Counted from the first letter of the stretch, positions 10,835-22,546 are shown. The stretch is DNA of 64,000 nt from Acanthosoma haemorrhoidale (GCA_930367205.1 CAKNEZ010000004.1:662001-726000); one strand, 5' to 3'. The notes: a model not told the origin generated them from the letters alone. Numbers and translations are program-made.

Positions 10835-11822
10835 ATGTATTTATTATCAGTACAAATACAACATACAGGTACTTCATCTTTCTCTAGTGACACGTATCAC
10901 CTATCTGGATCATCAAAAGACCGTTCGTCCAACTGCCCTGATTCTCGTAATAAATTTCATTCATCAGGAGCCAAAAATAGATCCCACAGCCGAAGTAGAA
11001 TAGATTATAAAGCATTAGGGATTCGTGACATATGTACAAGGTGTGCTAGAAATAATCATAGACTAGCAGACTGTCACGTTGATTATGATAAAGCTCATTG
11101 CACGTCATGTAACCGTAAGGGACACGTTTCACGAGTTTGTATCACCACCCTGTCACAAAATAAAAAACCTAGTTACGTATCATCTGCAAATGCAATTTCT
11201 CACGTCAACGCTGAACATCAATACGGCATTTCATATCTTAAAGACCTTTTCGAAGTAAACCCCGACTCCGATAAATATATCGTTACCGTCCAAATCAATA
11301 GAAAACCCCAGCTCATGGAGGTCGATTCAGGAGCAAGATTTTCTCTCCTAAACGAGGATGATTTTAGGAAATTGAATTTGGAACTAGAAATCCAACCAAC
11401 AAATACCATTTTTCGAGCGTACTCAGGCAACGAAATTCTTCCGAGAGGAAAAGTGGAGGTAACAGCCACATATAAAGGTAGAAATGCGTGTGGTGACCTG
11501 TATATTGTTCCGTCTGGCCATACAACATTGCTTGGGTGTCAATGGATTAGAGATTTAATGATTGAATGGAGAGAAATTGATACCACCAAAAACCATATGT
11601 CAAGTGTACTTGCGGTGGGCTGAGATAATAGCTGAGTTCCCAACTGTCTTTGCCGAGGAAGTTGGTTGCATTCCAGATTATGAAGTTAAGCTGCAGCTAC
11701 GACAAGGGGCAAAATCTAGTTTCACAAGAGAACGCCATTTACCTTATGCTCTACGAGAACGTGTTGAAAAAGAATTAGTCCGGAGGAGTGTCGTCTATAT
11801 GACCACAAGTCAATCCATCTGA
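10835..11822 (+). pseudogene. Gypsy zinc knuckles, protease and RT N-terminus, displaced fragment
   Basis: This frame carries two CCHC zinc knuckles (CTRCARNNHRLADC and CTSCNRKGHVSRVC), then a retropepsin with VDSGARFSLL and LLGCQWIRDL. After a frameshift near 11600 it continues with AEFPTVFAEEVGC and LPYALRERVEKEL, the approach to the reverse transcriptase. It matches the corresponding part of the minus-strand element at 22830-24297. These are the modules missing from element 1 between 9030 and 9045, yet here they lie downstream of its 3' end. Either two copies are nested or a segment was moved. It ends in non-homologous sequence near 11825. Confidence 0.8.
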
Positions 11823-11825
11823 GCC

Positions 11826-13270
11826 CTTTTTGTGGTCGTGTGATGTTGTTAGTTATTACTATTATTTTTCTACAAATTGAAAAAAACAACAACAATGTTT
11901 TAGTGTTCGCCTTGTAGGCAATAAAAAAGAAGGTACCATGCGCGCTGACAAAATGAGACTTGGTCCTCTGACTAACGCATGTCCACCTTTCGTCATAAGA
12001 AGTTTGAGAATTAAACGACTTAATGCATAGTTTCTTTGATGCTGCACATGTCGGTGGAAGAAATCACTCCCATCTGAGAGTCAGCAGGGGAGTCATTACT
12101 TCAAAACAACTTCGTTCCGTAAATTTAAAATCCGGTGGGCTGATGGCACGATATTGACACGTTATAGGCAGCTAATGTGGTTTTGCCAATGGTTTAACGC
12201 CTTGCAAATGATCATTCACGACAATGGTTCTCTTTTCTCGCTTCATAACTTTCTATAGGTTATAGTATACTTCTCCATATGAGTTTTAATATAACAAGAA
12301 AAAAAAAATTAAAAATCGAGTAATATTCACCTTAGTATACTAAGGTATAGTAATTTATAAATAAAGATTTAAAGACGAGTACGAAGAAAGTACTTTCTTC
12401 CAATAGATTGACGCATAGTGCAATTTAGTTTTTCCACCATTGTCGTTCAGAGTACTTGTGAAGTAAGCAATCACAGACTTTAATTAATTGTTTAAAACTA
12501 CACATTACCACATACGTTGCACATTATATTCGTTAAATATCGTACCGTTCTTACGTGAAATTAATTTAATATTGAAAACGTTAATTTATTTTATGCCTGG
12601 CTGGGATATGTTGTAGTGGAATAATACAAATTAGCCATAAATTTGTTCTACAATGGAATGAATTATATGTTTTTAATGGAAATGAATCTTTTCTGTGAAA
12701 TGAAAAAGAATTATGATCAACAACTAATGAATTGGTGCTGTATAACACTATATACTGAACTCAACGTTATTATTACTCAATGTTGTATGTACCTTGATCA
12801 CGCTAGTGACGAATTCAGGAAGAAGTAGGTTGGTTTATCTCGCACTGGTAAAGTAGCCTCCGGCAAGGCCAACGTGAACTATGACGCCAGATAGAGCTTA
12901 GTAGAACAGACATCCCAATAAAAGTATGCAAGTTTTGTGCCAAAGTTATTCCCCCTCCTTTTTGGGGTTCGCACTCTTTAATTTGTATTATTTGTTTATA
13001 GTATCACGATTCAACTAGTCGGTTAATGCGGTTAAACTTAATGCGAGGTGGACAGAAAGTCCTACTTTTGCTACGAAAACAGTGAATGCTTTACATCTCT
13101 AAATTGAAGTATTGCAGAATATCTTGGGATAATTATTTACTACACATCAATAATAAAATACATTAACATTATAATTTTATTAATGCTATGATGATCATTT
13201 AATAAAGCAGGTCATAGCCATGAATGAAGAATTTTGTGTTAATCGTATGTTATATAATGCTAATATTATA
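11826..13270. other. AT-rich interval with a perfect palindrome
   Basis: No gene is recognised. Around 12331-12350 there is an 18-bp perfect palindrome, ACCTTAGTATACTAAGGT. The frame at 12643-12828 has no domain. Confidence 0.35.
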
Positions 13271-13274
13271 TATA

Positions 13275-13570
13275 ATGCTAAAAGTAGAAGGGGCTTGAGC
13301 AGGACTGTATACCTGCCTCGTGACTTGATGAAAGTCACAGATGGTTCCTGTTATTTTTAAGTAAGCAACTGCATCCCTCCAAGACCTCCCTACTTCCCAG
13401 AATCTTATCCTTTTCTTATACATATATGTCTCAGCTTTAGCCCCAAACCCCACTTGTGCCTAGACATTCCACCCAGTATGTAGTAAGGTAACTCTTAATA
13501 TTTGTATATACTAGTGTTTTGCTTGTACTTCATAATATAGCTTTTCTTTCTTTTCTTTCAAAAGACTCTC
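13275..13570 (-). repeat. 300-bp repeat family, copy 1 (inverted)
   Basis: Reverse-complement copy of a family also present at 14145-14342, 14354-14673 and 16788-17092. Hallmarks are GCTTACTTAAAAATAACAGG, TGGAATGTCTAGGCAC, AAAGCAAAACACTA (minus-strand sense) and a conserved end near CCCCTTCTACTTGTT. No protein is encoded. It could be an LTR, a MITE or a SINE; terminal repeats and target duplications were not established. Confidence 0.7.
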
Positions 13571-14144
13571 CTCTGCAAAGATTATTTAACTGTAATATAG
13601 GATACATTTCGAAGATTATCATTTGTTATTATTTTATGATAATTTATGAAAATTCTAGCTTCGTACTTATTATAAAACTAACGACAAGTCTATAATAGCT
13701 TCAGGTCTACAGAAATTATTCCAGCTTCTTGCAAGCGGCCTCTTAAAGAGACAGAGAAAGCATTTTAATATGAGAAAGCGAAACAGTTCATGAAGTCGTT
13801 TTTCTTCTTCGTCGAAGTATGTCCTCCGTCGAATGGGAGCGGTGAACGAAGTGAAACTTCAACTATCAGCCGTCTAACTTCCTACGTCCGCTTCTGTTGC
13901 AGCAGACCACGGCTTGTATAGGGATGGGTCTGGTACCCTTTTTACACAGGGTCGAAAAACTCTACAATGAGTGCTAAATGTACCCAGATACTTACTAACT
14001 ATGGACACAACAGTATCCCTGTCATTGGTCTAGACAGGGTTCACTGCTGACTCGTGATGGAAAACTAAATTTTAAATAATAAAGTAACAATTCTGTTCTT
14101 GATAACTGAAATAAAGGAAATGAGAAGGAGAGATTAGTCTCAAG
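13571..14144. other. spacer between repeat copies
   Basis: Nothing is recognised in this stretch. Confidence 0.35.
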
Positions 14145-14342
14145 AATTGGGGTCTAGGGCTAAAAGCTGAGACATATACGTATAAGAATAGGATAAGATT
14201 CTGGGAAGTAGGAAGGTCTTGGAGGGATGCGGTTGCTTACTTAAAAATAACAGGAACCATCAGTGACTTCCATGAAGTCACGAGGCGGGTATACAGTTCT
14301 GCTCAGGCCCCTTCTACTTGTTCTCAGCAATATAAAACTGTT
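14145..14342 (+). repeat. 300-bp repeat family, copy 2 (5'-shortened)
   Basis: It contains only the right two-thirds of the family sequence, from GGGGTCTAGGGCTAAAAGC to the AATATAAAACTG end. It lies directly before copy 3 in the same orientation. Confidence 0.65.
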
Positions 14343-14353
14343 TTTAGTTAAAT

Positions 14354-14673
14354 AGAGTCTTTTAAAAGAAAAGAATTAAAAGGTTTATTATGAAGTAAAA
14401 GCAAAACACTAGTATATACAAATATTGAGAGTTACGTTACTACATACTGGGTGGAATGTCTAGGCACAATTGGCGTCTGGGGCTAAAGCTAAGACGTATA
14501 CGTATAAGAAATGGATAGGATTCTGAAAATAGGGAGTAAGAGGAGTAAGGAGGGTTGCTTACTTAAAAATAACAGGAAGCATCTGTGACTTTCATCAAGT
14601 CACGAGGCAGATATACAGTTCTGCTCAAGCCCCTTCTACTTGTTTTTAACATTATCTTAGCATTATAAAACTG
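14354..14673 (+). repeat. 300-bp repeat family, copy 3
   Basis: A full-length-looking copy, from AGAGTCTTTTAAAAG to ATTATAAAACTG, in direct orientation next to copy 2. The inner block GTGACTTTCATCAAGTCAC is a near-palindrome that could form a hairpin. Confidence 0.7.
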
Positions 14674-15026
14674 TACTAATAATTGCTTAAGCCGTGTGTA
14701 CCAAAACGATGTCCTATTTCGATGAAGATCCTTGCTTTAAGTTTCTCCAGTAATGTCTTAAAAGACTGCGATTCACACTTCGGACTCTCATAAGCAGGTC
14801 ATACCTCTCTCGACAGGTTGAAAAACGCTTATCTGCACCCGCTGCTGGGTGAAAAGTGAGTTCATCCGCCGGAGACACATTAAGTTTTTTGACTCGTTAC
14901 AGCACCTGACAAACCCAGTGTTTAACACTATGACCACACCACCCCTACCGAATCGATGGCAACAGACTGTTAAAAAAATTAGATTAAGAATTAGTATTTA
15001 AGTTAGTTTTAAGGTTGATCAAAAAG
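14674..15026. other. spacer, nothing recognised
   Basis: No coding, RNA or repeat signal was recognised. Confidence 0.35.
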
Positions 15027-15237
15027 GTGAGCCACATCCCCTTTATTAGTCAGTTCAGTCCAGTCACGTATAATGTGTATCGTCTTACTTGTTTATTCAT
15101 TATATAATTTCTATAAAATAACAAAACCTGTATATAATGTAGTGACGCGACAGGAAATACAAAAATAATTTGTAAATAGATTCGCCTGAAAATCTATAAT
15201 TATCTGTAAAGGGGCTATGAGAGAAAAAAAAAAAAAT
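15027..15237 (+). repeat. poly(A)-tailed interspersed repeat, copy B
   Basis: Closely similar to 399-624 over its whole length, including TTATTAGTCAGTTCAGTC near the start, the CAAAACCTGTATATAATG block, GGGGCTATGAGAG and the A-run. It has small indels relative to copy A, as expected for independent old insertions. Confidence 0.7.
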
Positions 15238-16117
15238 CAAACGCTAAGGCGGTTGAGGATAATTGATTGAAGTCAAAAAAGGATTTAATATTTTTAATTT
15301 TTTCGTACTCAACTGTTTTACTTTTTTGAAACTCTGTCAAGGTGTTGTGTGACAAGCTAGTAACTTGCACTAAGCTAAGGAGGGTTCTGTTACCACGTCG
15401 TGAAACAAGTCCTTAGGCTGAAATGCTCTTTCTCTGTAGTCTCCATAAATATCACGAAGATGCTCGTTCCGCCCTTCCTGCCCTAACCACGAGTCCACAC
15501 TACTGTAAGAATAAATAAATAAATGAATAAAATGATATATAAGCCTAGAAATGGTTGATATTGGTGACGGAATGCCGATTCCTCGGTATTATAAGACAAC
15601 CCTGAAGTGTTTAGTCAGAAGTGGATCTGAAAATAGTTCCACCGCTCGGATAAACACATCGACCACGATCTATTTTAGAAATGAGATTTTTACTCCCAGT
15701 TCTGGAGTCCTCTGAGACAGGGCAGTTTAAATACTCCCTGAGGACCACAAGTACTTTTCAAACCCGTCAACGTATTAGCATGAATAAGGGAGGCATTTAT
15801 GTTGTGGGCAATTAATCTCCTTTAAAACATTTATTTTAATGGATTCTTAAACGATTCTAAAACCATTCGCAATGCATGGCATGAGTAGAGTTTGAACGCA
15901 TAAAAAGAAAAAGTGGATTAGCAACACTAATGCTTCAATCTCCACTACTTAGCCTCTCAATTTTCATTCAGTGACATTTATCAAATCTAAACGGGTAGTT
16001 TAAATAAATCATTTCCCCTCTTTTAAAATAATTACAACCAGGCTTACGTGCTCTAATAACTAAATGGTTAGAAAGGTGGGTTATCCGCAGCTTACGAATT
16101 TTTTCTACCAGTTAAAT
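15238..16117. other. AT-rich spacer, nothing recognised
   Basis: No gene or named repeat. A short AATA-rich stretch lies near 15512-15530. Confidence 0.35.
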
Positions 16118-16305
16118 AATCTGCCGATACGAGCCAGCGGAGGCTGACCAAGACCCGCAATACGCTCAGGACATGATTGGAGAAGCTGACCATTGCCAGG
16201 ACTTCCGCTGTCCCGTATTTATACGATGCCGTTTCAGTCTCCAAGGAGGATTATAGGGATGAGTGGTGCAGTGCAATGACTGTGCCAGGGGATTAGGGTG
16301 GTTGG
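16118..16305 (-). pseudogene. Jockey-clade LINE 3'-end relic, inverted
   Basis: Reverse-complement similarity to 2205-2400: TGAGTGGTGCAGTGCAATGA and GGGTGGTTGGATA here match the complement at 2209-2250, and the GAGGCTGACCAAGACC block matches 2375-2395. It is a short relic with no coding potential left. Confidence 0.6.
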
Positions 16306-16787
16306 ATAAGCTAATATGGAATTTTGTGAACTTGGAAGGGATGAGTTCAAGAATGTAAGGTATATTAAGATCATAATGAAGGATATATTAGGATTATTCT
16401 GACGTAATAAGGGGCACTTACTATTGTTCTCAGGATGTTTGATGTTCGACTTTTTTGCTGCCCCCATAGATCTATTCCGTACGTCCTAGTACTTTAAGTA
16501 TAACTTTGTAGATTAGTAATTTATTTTCTATTAAGAGGTGGGAATCAGCTTCGTACAAAAGAACATCTGTTCCGTCGTGTATAACAATGTGATACCTAAA
16601 AGCCGCTATGTTCTGATAAAATAATGTACTTGAGGCAGAAAAAAAAGGCTTTACGACAAGAAGATACGACTTAGAACCAACCCTCGAGCTTATTTCACAG
16701 CTTGGAGATGGAGCTTCTCAAAAGCGAAACACGTTTCTCCAGCATTTGCATTTACGAATGACTACCATTAAGTAATCTTTGTAGAGT
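16306..16787. other. spacer, nothing recognised
   Basis: Nothing beyond chance frames. Confidence 0.3.
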
Positions 16788-17092
16788 AGAGTCTTTTAAT
16801 AGAAAAGAAAGAAAAGCATTATTATGAAGTACAAGCAAAACACTGGTATATATAAATATTAAGAGTTACCTTACTACATACTGGGTGGAATGTCTAGGAA
16901 CGAGTGAGGTATGGGGCTAAAGGTGAGACATATATGTATAATAAAACGATAAGATTCTGGGAAGTAGGGAGGTCTTGAAGGGGTGCGGTTGCTTACTTAA
17001 AAATAACAGGAACCATCAGTGACAACCATGAAGTCACGAGGCAGGTCAGTTCTGCTCAGGCCCCTTCTACTTGTTCTTGGCATTATAAAACT
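16788..17092 (+). repeat. 300-bp repeat family, copy 4
   Basis: A full-length copy, from AGAGTCTTTTAATAG to CATTATAAAACT, with GCTTACTTAAAAATAACAGG and CCCCTTCTACTTGTTC preserved. It has the same orientation as copies 2 and 3. Confidence 0.7.
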
Positions 17093-17812
17093 TACCTGTC
17101 GGTATCCGACTCGTTACTGTCGCGGTTTTATCACGCAGAATGATGGGGTGGTTTTCTTCATTGATCCTCGGATACGGCATGTGCCACATTGACCCAGTCA
17201 GCATAGCGTGTGCTTGTCGGATCGAAGTTTGTCTCTCTCTATCGACCTCACGCCGTATCGATATGTGTGCGATAGCTTCAATGAAAGAGGTTAATTGTTT
17301 AGACCTCAAGTAGGAGTAAACAACCATAAATAAGGTTGTCATAATAGCCTGGTTAATTATTCACGATGTATTTGTCAAAATATAAATGTCAAACACGATT
17401 TCCTTAAACCTAGCTTATTGCAGTTAGTGTTCTACTCCATCATAACCACACGATGGAAAGGAACTAACTCCGGACTGGCTTAACCATGACAACTGTTAAT
17501 TAGGTATATTGGCAAAATACATTTTTAAGTACAGTAACGGAAATGTTTGGACTGTGTTATGAATGGACTGCGAAAATTGTGTCAATCGTGAGCTAACAAA
17601 CTATTTGCACAATCCACCATCAACATAAGTATTCTAGACAAAAAATGCAGTTTGTGTCCCAAAGAAAGCTATGGAATATTTATTAGTCACCATACCTACC
17701 ATATACCTTAGCGGCAAATTCGAATTTGTTCAATATATTTCGTTAAAGTTTCTTTTTTTCTGTTCTTGTGTCAATAAATTGTAAAGCTATAATAATTAAT
17801 TATTAAGTGAGA
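17093..17812. other. AT-rich spacer, nothing recognised
   Basis: No gene is recognised. The minus-strand frame at 17067-17342 has no domain. Confidence 0.3.
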
Positions 17813-18015
17813 TTTTTTTTTTTTTTTTCCTTAGCTCTCAACTGGAAATATAGGATGTAGGAAAAATAAAGGAAATTATTTGGGATGATGGGTGCCTTTT
17901 ACTAAGGGGATTCCCATTTGAAGGAAGTATGAAAAGGATATGGGGTGTGGGATGCCTAAAAGCGGCGGGTGGATTCGGGAAGGTAGTGAGAGTCCACCTA
18001 TGGTGGATGAGAAGT
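17813..18015 (-). pseudogene. 3' tail of a Jockey-clade LINE
   Basis: A T-run (17813-17828) followed by CCTTAGCTCTC and a block containing GTGAGAGTCCACC resembles the start of 28201-28400, which leads into recognisable RT codons. On the minus strand this is a LINE 3' UTR with a poly(A) tail. The copy is very short (heavy 5' truncation) and its right end is approximate. Confidence 0.5.
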
Positions 18016-19935
18016 AATCTAAGAGGAGTTGTGATGATTCTGAAACCAATAACGAAAGAGGGAAGAGGTTCTTAATAACAACCCGAATGAAAGTATGGTT
18101 TTTGTTTTTGGTGCGTTTTTTATGCGCTGGTTCATACGACTATTTCAGGTGCTAAAACATCAAACTGGTGGAAATCAGTAAGAAAAATGTTTGATTAATG
18201 TATTATAATGTAATATGGGTATTCAAAATTCAAATTCAAATAAATTAATTTAAATATTTATTCTGGGGGCTCCTCCTCATTACTTCTCACAAAACGTTCT
18301 TCTATCTACAATATACAATATACAATTCTACAATTGATTATGAAATCAAACCCCTACCTTGTGACAGTTCTATAAACCGAAGGATTAAGTATGTATAATT
18401 ATGGTTTAGATTTGAATTGGGTCACTGTCCAGTTTATCAGACCATATAAGCCCCTATAGTTTTCTTAAATAATAATTAATATAGACTTCAATTTAATATT
18501 ATTTCTACTACCTCTCTGGTCTTTGAAAAATCACTTCAGTCAGTTGGGTGCATGTGGGTAGGATTTAGTTGCCAATAGTGGTTATATTTAAACCACAATT
18601 GATAAGACAGAGTATACCTGAAACTGGATAAAGGTTTACCTGCAGGTTTTGATGATTTCTTTGTTTTAAATTAGGCTCTTCAATTCTGAAGTTGTCTACC
18701 ATGTATTCATTTGATATTTCATGTTTTACCATTAGTAGCAATACATATTTACTTATAATTTATTCCAGAGGTAACAATTTCACATACAGAAAATAACCCG
18801 GGTTCGGATCTCGGGCGTATGTTTCTTCTCGTTCACCGATAAACATTAAAATTAAAATACTATATTACATCATATGTATTATAATTATTAGCAATGCCCC
18901 ATAATAAATAATCGTAATACTCACCGACAAGGCGAGAGGTGAATCTAGTTATTCAGGTTAGTGTGTAATCTGTCTCTAGGCCACTGGGATGGTTGTTGCA
19001 CTCTACCTCCACATAAATTAATATATTGTAATATAATGTGCGTTGTAAATCGATCCACGTTGTTTATAATTACGTTTTATTATAATAGGCCGTTACAGCA
19101 TTACCTCCAGCTGGAGAGGTTATGGTAATTACAGAGTCTTCAGCCTCTCTGAATATATTAATCTCATTTACTCCCTTACATCTAATATTATCTCGTAAAT
19201 ATTTTAGCAACATAAAACCAACTATTTGACTTGGCAAAATTACTACATTATTATGCATTTAATACTAAAACGGAACTACTGACAGACTCCCGGGTCAGAC
19301 TTACCCAGCAAACCATCCTGATTGGGCTGGTCAAGCTTGTCTGTTATTCTTTGCCAATCACTTCGTCCCTTTTAGCGCCCAGGGATTTCTAAAAGCCACA
19401 ACCGATGAGCACAATATTTTTGTCACTTACTTTCGCAGCGATGTTGAATAGCAAATCTATTTCTTATTCAAAATTCCATTTTGCATGTATTCAAGGCTAA
19501 GCACCAACAGGGAGGGGGGAAGAACCACTAACTCTGGAGGGTGTGCTGCGGTTTCTGACAACCAAAAAGTCCACCGTTCTCGTATTTCTGGGCCCAGTTG
19601 AAATCCTGGAACACTTCCATAATAAACTCCCAAATCCAAAACTACCTCCTCCTTCGTTTAGCAGGAGTCCAGGAGCCTGGGACTTTGAACTTTTATCCTA
19701 CCCTATCCAAAAATCCTCCTTATCCACATCAAACGTCATTGAAATGCGTGGTTATGTCCACTCAACCTTTACCTCGAATGTATATAGTTATACCCTTCAC
19801 GGGGGTAAGAGTACCCAGGTAAGTAAGGGAAATGGTGTCTGCTCATTAAAAGTCCTTATGGGAAAGCCAAGCATCAGTTCCGGATACCCGTAGTTGGTAA
19901 GCAATGTGCAATGTCCGTTAGACTTAAGAAAAGTG
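18016..19935. other. AT-rich interval, nothing recognised
   Basis: No gene is recognised. At 18799-18815 a CCCGGGTTCGGATCTCGGG motif resembles a tRNA T-arm, but no A-box or acceptor stem accompanies it. Frames at 19070 (minus) and 19543 (plus) have no domain. Confidence 0.35.
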
Positions 19936-19949
19936 CGTAAGCACAATAG
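19936..19949. repeat. 14-bp target-site duplication, left, of R1-like LINE
   Basis: CGTAAGCACAATAG here is repeated exactly at 22359-22372. The two copies bracket the LINE between its poly(A) end and its truncated 5' end, as expected for target-primed reverse transcription. Confidence 0.9.
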
Positions 19950-20302
19950 TTTTTTTTTTTTTTTTTTTTTTTTTTCCCCGCTTTTCCTGAGGCTGAGCCT
20001 CAAACGGGCTTGCCCCACAAGCCCGTGAAGCGGGATCGTGGGGTTACGTGGCCTGTGGTGCGCGTATTCCGGTGCAATGGGATTGTTGCACCGGTCAGCG
20101 CACCTTCGGTTATTCTGTTTTGTTCCATTTATTCTCAAAAACAAAAAGGAAAAAAAAAAAGAACAAAAAAAAAACATAACAATATACAAAAAGAAACCAC
20201 AAAACTAAGTAAAGAGAAAAGAAACAAAAGAACCACCTCTAATACTATCTTTACAAATCCTAAACTAGCTATATGTTTTTTTTTTTTTTTTTTTTTTTTT
20301 TT
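19950..20302 (-). other. R1-like LINE 3' UTR with hairpins and internal A-tract
   Basis: In minus-strand sense this is the 3' untranslated part of the LINE. It holds two perfect 9-bp hairpins: ACGGGCTTG/CAAGCCCGT at 20004-20026 and CCGGTGCAA/TTGCACCGG at 20069-20094. It ends in a poly(A) tail (T-run 19950-19976). A second T-run at 20276-20302 separates this UTR from the RT coding part. That internal run is flanked by inverted 11-mers, AACTAGCTATA at 20263-20273 and TATAGCTAGTT at 20305-20315. Confidence 0.7.
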
Positions 20303-22358
20303 CCTATAGCTAGTTATTTTAATAGGTATTTGATGTGGGGAGAGATGCTTAATCTTTTCCCCAGTCTCACCCCCAGGTACGTTACTTCCGTGCCCACCCT
20401 AACTCTTCTTCCTTCTATTTCCAACCACATAGGGTGGGCACGGTCCATCTTGCCCCCGTATCAACGTCGCTGTTGTTTTCTCCGCAGCCATGGTCATCTT
20501 CATTCTGGCGCACCACTCCTTGACCAAATTGGCACAGGTGCACGCTCTTCTTACTACCTCGGCTCGTGAATTCCCCACGATGGTCGCCGCAAGGTTGTCC
20601 ACATATGCGACCGCGGGGAACCCACGCTCTTCTAGGGTCACGAGGACCTTGTTAAAAACTAACCTCCAAAGGGCAGGGCCCAGAACTAAGCCTTGGGGAC
20701 ACCCTCGCTCTACCGGTGCTTCGACGTCGTAGGACACTCCTCTGATGACCGCCCTACGTCCGCTAAGGTAGCTGCCCACGAGCTCATACAAATTGCTCGG
20801 GGCTTCCAGTTCCTGCAATTCCCTCATAACGTAGGGCCACTACACCCTGTCAAAAGCAGAGGAGATGTCAAATGTGACCAGCAGCGCGTACTTAGAGCGA
20901 GTCGCCATGTCTTCCCTTATCTTATCCAAGGCATCAGATGTGCTCCTGCCCTTGCAGGAGCCGTACTGTCTTGGGTGGTCCGCCTTCTCGAAGGTCTGCC
21001 GCAACGCCGTGTGCATGAGTCTCTCCAGGACTTTACTTAGGACTGGGAGGAGGCCGATGGGCCTGTAGCTCTTGGTAGCTGTCAGGTTCCGGTCGGCTCC
21101 CTTCGGAATGAGTCTGAGCTCCGCTCTCTTCCATTGGCTCGGGAATCTCCCGTGGTCAAGGCACTCATTCATTATCTCGAGCAGCCTCCTCTCTATGAGT
21201 GGACACGATGGCTTGATCATGGCCGCGTCGATCTCGTCCAGTCCTGGAGCTCTTCCGGTCTTCTGTTTCTGCACGGCGATGCGCAGGTCCCAGATGTCCC
21301 ATGGTGGGTGCAGATCCGTGCCTGGGGGGCCCTCTATCAGGGATCCTACCCGAGAGTCTTCAGGCGAGTCATCTTCTTCTAGATCCCTGGGGTATGTCTC
21401 CTCCATGTAAAAGGCCGCTGCTTCTTCCGGGGAGGTGGCTTGGACTGGCCACCTCTGGCCATCGCCACTCGGTACGGAATACCCCAGGGGTTCTTCTCTG
21501 ACTCACGTTGGACGAACTCGTCCCAGGCTTCCCTCCGGGTAACCTCTATCTTCTTCACGTATTCCTTCCGGAGGGACCTGTGTCGGGCCTGTAGGGCCTC
21601 CCGGACCTGCTGGTTCCTACACTTCTGGAACGCTCGCCTCGCCCTGTAGAGCTCTCTCTTGGCCGATGTAAGGGCGGGCGTCCACCATGGGTTACACCTT
21701 TTCCTGGGCTTCCTTCGCTGGAGAGTCGCTTCCGCAACATCCCTCATGGCCGCAGTGAGGGACGCTATCTTACTGTCAGGGCTATCCAAATGCAGGGGAT
21801 CATCCCCTAGGATAGCCCAGTCGTCGTCCACTAGTCCTCCCTCCAGCTGGATCTGATAGGCGGACCACCTGACTCCCCGCGTGACATATCCTTGGGCGCC
21901 TGTTTCCTGTGCTGGCGCCCCGGTGACCACATCGAAGGAGATGGAGTTGTGGTCACTGCTGGTCTTGGCGGATACTCTCCAATTTTCAATACGTCCTGCG
22001 AGTGGGGTCGAGGACATGGTGACGTCTATCTAGCTGCTACCTTGCGCCCCCGTAAACGTCGGGGGTCCTCGCTCTTTGTTCATAATTATCATCTGGTTAG
22101 CAGCTGCAAAGTTCACCACCACGACCCCCCTCCTTGTAGTATGTGTGGAACCCCACGCTGTGTGCCAGGCGTTGAAGTCTCCACCAATGAGGAACTCCCT
22201 GCGTCCTCTTTGCCTGGCACATTCCTCTAGCGTCCCGAGCAGCTCCGACGGGTCCAGGTCATTGGGGAGGTAGAGGGAGGATACCACTAGTTTCCCCCCT
22301 CTCCACCCGATATAACAGGTCGCCAGGTCCTCCCGACAAAACTGGTCGAGGGACATGA
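20303..22358 (-). pseudogene. R1-like LINE ORF2 (endonuclease-RT), 5'-truncated and broken
   Basis: On the minus strand, starting at 22358, the C-terminal half of an APE endonuclease is present (LIGGDFNAWHTAWGS), then SSDHNSISFDV. A long linker with CNPWWTPAL follows, then the RT with KTGRAPGLDEID, SYRPIGLLPVLSK, FDISSAFDRV, GCPQGLVLGPALW and AYVDNLAATIV. The order and motifs fit R1-type non-LTR elements. The catalytic YADD box reads YVDN, replacing an essential aspartate, and frames shift near 22020, 21390 and 20830. The frame fades after VTYLGVRLGKRL at about 20345, so the thumb and any C-terminal zinc-finger region are missing. It is a dead copy flanked by a 14-bp target-site duplication. 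Confidence 0.85.
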
Positions 22359-22372
22359 CGTAAGCACAATAG
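22359..22372. repeat. 14-bp target-site duplication, right, of R1-like LINE
   Basis: Exact repeat of 19936-19949. It marks the 5' end of the truncated LINE. Confidence 0.9.
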
Positions 22373-22546
22373 CTACTTTTTTTCTCGTTAAAGTCTCATT
22401 GGATTCACCCCGTACATTTTATAACATAAAAAAAAACTATAAGGATGTACTACATCCGAACGATGTAAAGAGTCTTCCAATAGGGACTTCCGAACTTTGA
22501 CAGTTGATAGCGGCCATATTTATTTAGTCTGTTTAGCAAAATCACC

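Noticed and set aside
18790..18820. tRNA T-arm-like motif CCCGGGTTCGGATCTCGGG
   Set aside because: No A-box, anticodon arm or acceptor stem can be built around it, so neither a tRNA nor a tRNA-derived SINE is supported.
20010..20309. 99-codon plus-strand frame ending in poly-Phe
   Set aside because: It is created by the A-rich UTR and the T-run of the minus-strand LINE.
21072..21410. plus-strand frames over the R1-like LINE
   Set aside because: They are shadows of the minus-strand RT and linker, where clear RT motifs are read.
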